A DNA stretch of 64,000 nt, from the NCBI GenBank assembly GCA_949987565.1, contig OX465112.1, forward strand, positions 16,908,964 through 16,972,963, in the 5' to 3' direction. The DNA comes from Luidia sarsii (taxonomy: Eukaryota; Echinodermata; Asteroidea; Paxillosida; Luidiidae). The notes under the pieces are model-generated. The model did not search any database. It was not told the origin of the DNA and was given only the letters and a program-made list of their open reading frames with translations. The position numbers were made by a program, and so were the translations under genes. Position 1 is the first letter of the stretch; each line of letters opens with the position of its first letter. This document shows positions 59,793 to 64,000 of the stretch, one piece after another.

Positions 59793-59868
59793 CTTTTTCA
59801 GAGGCACCTTGAAGGTGATCAGCCTTGTTCCCTCGATGCATCTTCCAATGGGCTTGTAGTCCAGCCAC
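59793..59868 (-). CDS. DUSP11: DUSP11 exon, N-terminal region
   Basis: A 76-nt minus-strand exon, acceptor CCTCACGGTGTAG and donor GTAAGG. After one shared base it reads WLDYKPIGRCIEGTRLITFK, then VPLKK. The vertebrate DUSP11 pattern RWxDYxPxGxRxxGTRxIxFKVPLxK is matched almost throughout. The start codon and any upstream exon were not found in 59869-64000. Confidence 0.94.
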
Positions 59869-59972
59869 CTACACCGTGAGGGAAAGACACAACAACAATT
59901 CAAGTGGCCTGAGTACTGAGCACAGCTTAACTTTAACAAATCACCAAAGTTTCTCGGAATGCTTTATTAGGG

Positions 59973-60115
59973 CCGTTCCCACTACACTAATTAATAAACG
60001 CAATTATTTGGATCGCGATTTGAATCGCGATTCAAACTCCACTTTTTTTGCGTGTGGGGACACAATAAACATGATTATAAATATTAGTGGGATTTGAATC
60101 GCGATTAGGACTCTC
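59973..60115. mobile_element. Possible foldback element with ATCGCGAT palindromes
   Basis: A perfect 18-bp palindrome TTTGAATCGCGATTCAAA (60019-60036), another GGATTTGAATCGCGATTA at about 60090, and a GCCGTTCCCACTACACT end resembling the TTCCCACTGGAC families. Limits are uncertain. Confidence 0.45.
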
Positions 60116-60477
60116 ACTAAGAGTGAGACTTTTTCAAATAATCGCAAAATTGCGCAAGGATGTCATTTCCTGCCAGCAGCTTACTGCCAGGAAGTGCAGC
60201 ACAGTCGTTACTTTCTTGTGTTTCCCTGCGGGATTCCTTGGACCCTACTAATCGCCCGACTCCCTCAATTTCTTTTTTAAAAGGCGATTGTAAGAGTCCA
60301 AGTTACTCGGACTACAGATACATGTAATATGATGTGCGTACGTGCTCTTACAGTTACTAACCAGTCTTTAGACTGGTACACTACATCAGTACATGATCAT
60401 CACATGTACATGTGATGTACTCAGTACTGTACTTAATTTAAATTAAAGTTTATCATGTAATGATGTATGATGTACAT
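60116..60477. other. AT-rich DNA, no gene seen
   Basis: It contains ACATGTACATGT-type palindromic runs near 60400. Nothing else was recognised. Confidence 0.4.
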
Positions 60478-60486
60478 AACGTAATA

Positions 60487-60669
60487 CGCAGTGACTGTTG
60501 TTACGGCAGTCGTCCGTGTGGTTCCTTGACTTAACAGTATTTGTCAGGATGTTTAGCTCTTGGAACCAGACTATCAGCTAATAGACTGGTTCAACCAGCC
60601 TGCAATGCTGACGAAATACAATCAAGTCAGAAAACCACACGGACGACTGCCGTAACAACAGCCACTGCG
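60487..60669. mobile_element. 183-bp Mutator-like MITE, second copy
   Basis: Same length and termini (CGCAGTGACTGTTGTTACGG) as 31178-31360 but in opposite orientation. Flanking 9-mers AACGTAATA and AACATAAAT are only partly alike, suggesting a worn duplication. Confidence 0.85.
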
Positions 60670-62860
60670 AACATAAATATCAATATTATCATTACATTAT
60701 CATTACTTAGTTCATTACAATACAAATTACAATTTACATTACTACCCAACACAGACAATAACGAAAGCAAGTCTTATTACCTATCTGGTATCTTCTTAGA
60801 CATGATTGGGTATGACAGCAGACATCAAAATCTTGTAAGAACTACTGTAGTAGAGTAGTACTGACTACTGAGTATTGTCGATTCGACGTACGTGTAGTAA
60901 CTAGTGCCGTGGTGTAGGCACTGCCACTGTGCTCGTTGCGGTACTTCAGATACAGCCAGCTGTGTGACTCGTACTATTGCGAAATAGTGGTATTCCCCTA
61001 CAACTCGTAATAGTCGGGTTTCCTTACTAATATTCTACATGTGCAAAGGCTCGAAGACAGGATACCGCTTCAATAGCCTTTCCAACTGTGATCAATAGAG
61101 GGCGGTTGGCCTGTTCCTTTGGGGCCGGCCGATCACGAAACAAAATCATTTTACGTCTATGATCCACAGTGCATGATGCAGGTCACTAAATCGAGTTCCC
61201 ATTTTTGTAATCCAGATTCTGTTTAATTGTTTAGTCCCTTCTGCAAATTACCCCCATAAAAAAACGAACATTATTTTGTATCCATCATAGCCCAAATTGC
61301 TCCAGGGATTTTGGGAAGTATCTGCAATGCAAGCTGCATGCAGTGGGCCGGCCACGGTTGAAGACCTAATCTGAACTACACGCAAACTGATACAATGAAC
61401 CCCCAGGCATCACTCTCTCTTCAATAATTATCAGTTGATTAGCTTCCAAAGACACCTCATTAAAACAAACGCTGCGGGTAATTAATTAGTTGGTGGATCG
61501 GAGCCGTCTCGGATAGAGTTATACTGTTCTGCACGAAATCCATTCAAAGCCATGCATTGTTTACATTTCTTTTACAAATTAATTTGATGGATGTCTCAAC
61601 GCGCGCGTAGCAGGCACCAGTTGAGTCAGTCAAAGTATCCCCTCTATGACTGGCAACCAATGATATGGGGCCAAGACCTGTGGCCTAAAAAAAAAAAGGG
61701 CGTAAGTCAAAATCAAAAAGGTCATTTTCATGTGTCAAAAATGACAGCACTAATTTAGCAGCCAGGTGTTTTCAAAACTTTAGCAGGACTGGTGTTTCAA
61801 ACCAAGAAAGGTCACCAGCAAGACTATTTTTGGGGGATCGTAAAGTCAGGCCCTCTACATTAATTTTCGAGATCTGCACCACATTTTTAAGTAATATTTT
61901 TGTATCACTTCCAGTCTGGGATTTGTATATCTTAAAGCCCCGTACACAACATTGGTCGAGGTCAAAGAATAGCACCAATACGTTGTCTGATCCAACATAT
62001 GCATGAAATAGCACACCTGTGAAAATTTCAGCTCAATCCGCCAACCGAGTCTCGAGAAAATCGTGAAAACCGCTTCATTTGTTTCTCTAAAATGCAGCAT
62101 TCAACGCCGTAATGTTCCGAAAAATAGTTTAGATCTCGGTGAGACGTAAACTATTTCTGTTACCCATTTCTCCCAAAATACATCATTTTAGGCAGAAATC
62201 TTTCAGTGAGAGGTTTCTACTATATAACCATCTTCAAACTGCACAAGTTTCATGTAAATCTGTGAACATTTCTGTTTTTCGATCTTACCAGTTGTGCAGG
62301 GGCTTTAAAGGAAGCTTAAGACAGCGTTAAAAGTAAACGTCTGCATGGGTGGCAACCAGGAGAGCTCACAGGGACCAATTCCATGGAGCCGACTCAGCAC
62401 CAAAACTTCCAGAAGCAATAAAAGCCCTGCTGAACAAAATGAGACTGCCAGCCAAAGTTTCACTTGTATTTTACGCTAAACACCCAATAATTAAAATACA
62501 AGTCAAATGCTATAAGATTGGACAATCTTGGGTTTTTACGATGATGAATATTTTGTCATGCATGCATAGCGGGTTCCGGTGCTCAAGTAGCTAGCCTATA
62601 TGAAAATAAATGGGGCCTTGCTCGGTGTGGCAATGATATGTCGACCTCCGTGTCAACTGCTGCGCATGCGCATCCCTTTCCCCCCCTAAAGTCCAACCGA
62701 GCGACCTCTCTCTTTTGGCATCCCGATCGAGCGGCCTTTCTTGTTTAATTAATCTCTCACACTCAGACACCTCGGGACCAACAACTGTGTATCCAAAATG
62801 CTCTCCTTCATTCCCATCCGCCATCCATCACGTCGGCATTCGCTATCCTCTTCTCACTTC
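60670..62860. other. Unrecognised DNA with repeat traces
   Basis: A decayed CGAAACGTC-family copy is at 61765-61860 and a CCAATTCCATGGAGCCGA block at about 62375. 61400-61590 is AT-rich with homeobox- and forkhead-type sites. No DUSP11 5' exon was recognised. Confidence 0.45.
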
Positions 62861-62864
62861 ACTC

Positions 62865-63645
<781 letters not shown>

Positions 63646-64000
63646 TTCATCGAAGTCCCCTTTTTATAGGTGGCAACTGCGGAACCCTATATCCGCGCCG
63701 GCGCTTACAGCCGACCGTTACGAGGCCCCGGGAGCTCAACGCCCCCTTTTAGAACGGTTTCCGCTGTCTGGGCGGACTGTAACATTGGAGAAAAAAAAAC
63801 CCCGGGAGAGACCGTTTGGTGTGCATTGATGCAAATGTTGCACTTCTTGGAGGAGTCACAGTTGTTTGTGCGCCTGCACGTATGCGTATCTGCCGAGTCG
63901 AAGCCAGAAGTGACCGCAGAAACCAATGGTGGTAGTACGGTGTGTTATAGTGACTGTGAAGATTACTTGTAGTCGGAGAATATTACCTTCCTGGTGATTA
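63646..64000. other. CpG-rich edge, unrecognised
   Basis: CpG-rich DNA right of the CT tract. It could belong to a promoter or an exon that continues outside the window, but no feature can be assigned. Confidence 0.35.

Noticed and set aside
60541..60858. Frame beginning MSGCLALGTRLSANRLVQPA, also at 31016-31306 on minus
   Set aside because: It recurs only because both copies lie inside the 183-bp MITE. No transposase similarity.

Overview
The window is animal nuclear DNA. Two conserved single-copy genes are split by canonical GT-AG introns, and almost everything else is minisatellites, tRNA-derived SINE-like copies, short inverted-repeat elements and simple repeats. No prokaryotic or organellar signature and no CRISPR array were seen. 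The mix (long introns, dense SINE and foldback repeats, CpG not depleted, C-rich and G-rich tracts) fits a marine invertebrate deuterostome. An echinoderm is my best guess from the flavour of the repeats, but the sequence alone does not prove it.

Gene 1 (+ strand, left edge): the last four coding exons of ANAPC4, the APC/C scaffold subunit, at 1160-1252, 2099-2287, 2700-2802 and 3404-3580. All exon phases join correctly. The upstream intron is filled by a 23-bp minisatellite, and a 25-bp minisatellite starts on the stop codon and fills the 3' flank. The predicted tail carries a KEN tripeptide a few residues before the stop.

Gene 2 (- strand, right half): DUSP11, the RNA 5'-triphosphatase of the dual-specificity phosphatase family. 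Six consecutive exons are at 59793-59868, 58976-59007, 57243-57342, 55899-55978, 53850-53896 and 52305-52365, again with matching phases. They include the HCX5R catalytic loop. The 5' end and the exon(s) after the catalytic loop were not found. An Arg-rich minus-strand exon at 41708-42116 may be the last exon.

Layout: 1-4750 ANAPC4 with two minisatellites; 5150-6310 a 20-bp minisatellite; 6330-9915 a ~170-bp satellite in opposite orientations around tRNA-like copies and a 151-bp tRNA-like tandem array; 10079-13725 a MITE pair, one copy carrying a duplicate of the promoter-like segment beside the other; 13500-14875 a candidate promoter and untranslated first exon on + with no downstream gene recognised; 15.3-21.8 kb foldback elements and a polypurine tract; 22.3-25.9 kb a 67-bp minisatellite; 26-41 kb mostly unrecognised single-copy DNA with MITEs, a CLP-type tetranucleotide array and a second polypurine tract; 41.7-60 kb DUSP11 with repeat-filled introns; 60-64 kb a Mutator-like MITE, noncoding DNA and a long CT tract.

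Two themes stand out. Unrelated minisatellites all contain block duplications of several monomers. Several short repeat families share a terminal stem-loop followed by CGAAACGTC, and the best-preserved copies sit between 12-15 bp target-site duplications, which suggests retrotransposition, possibly Penelope-like.
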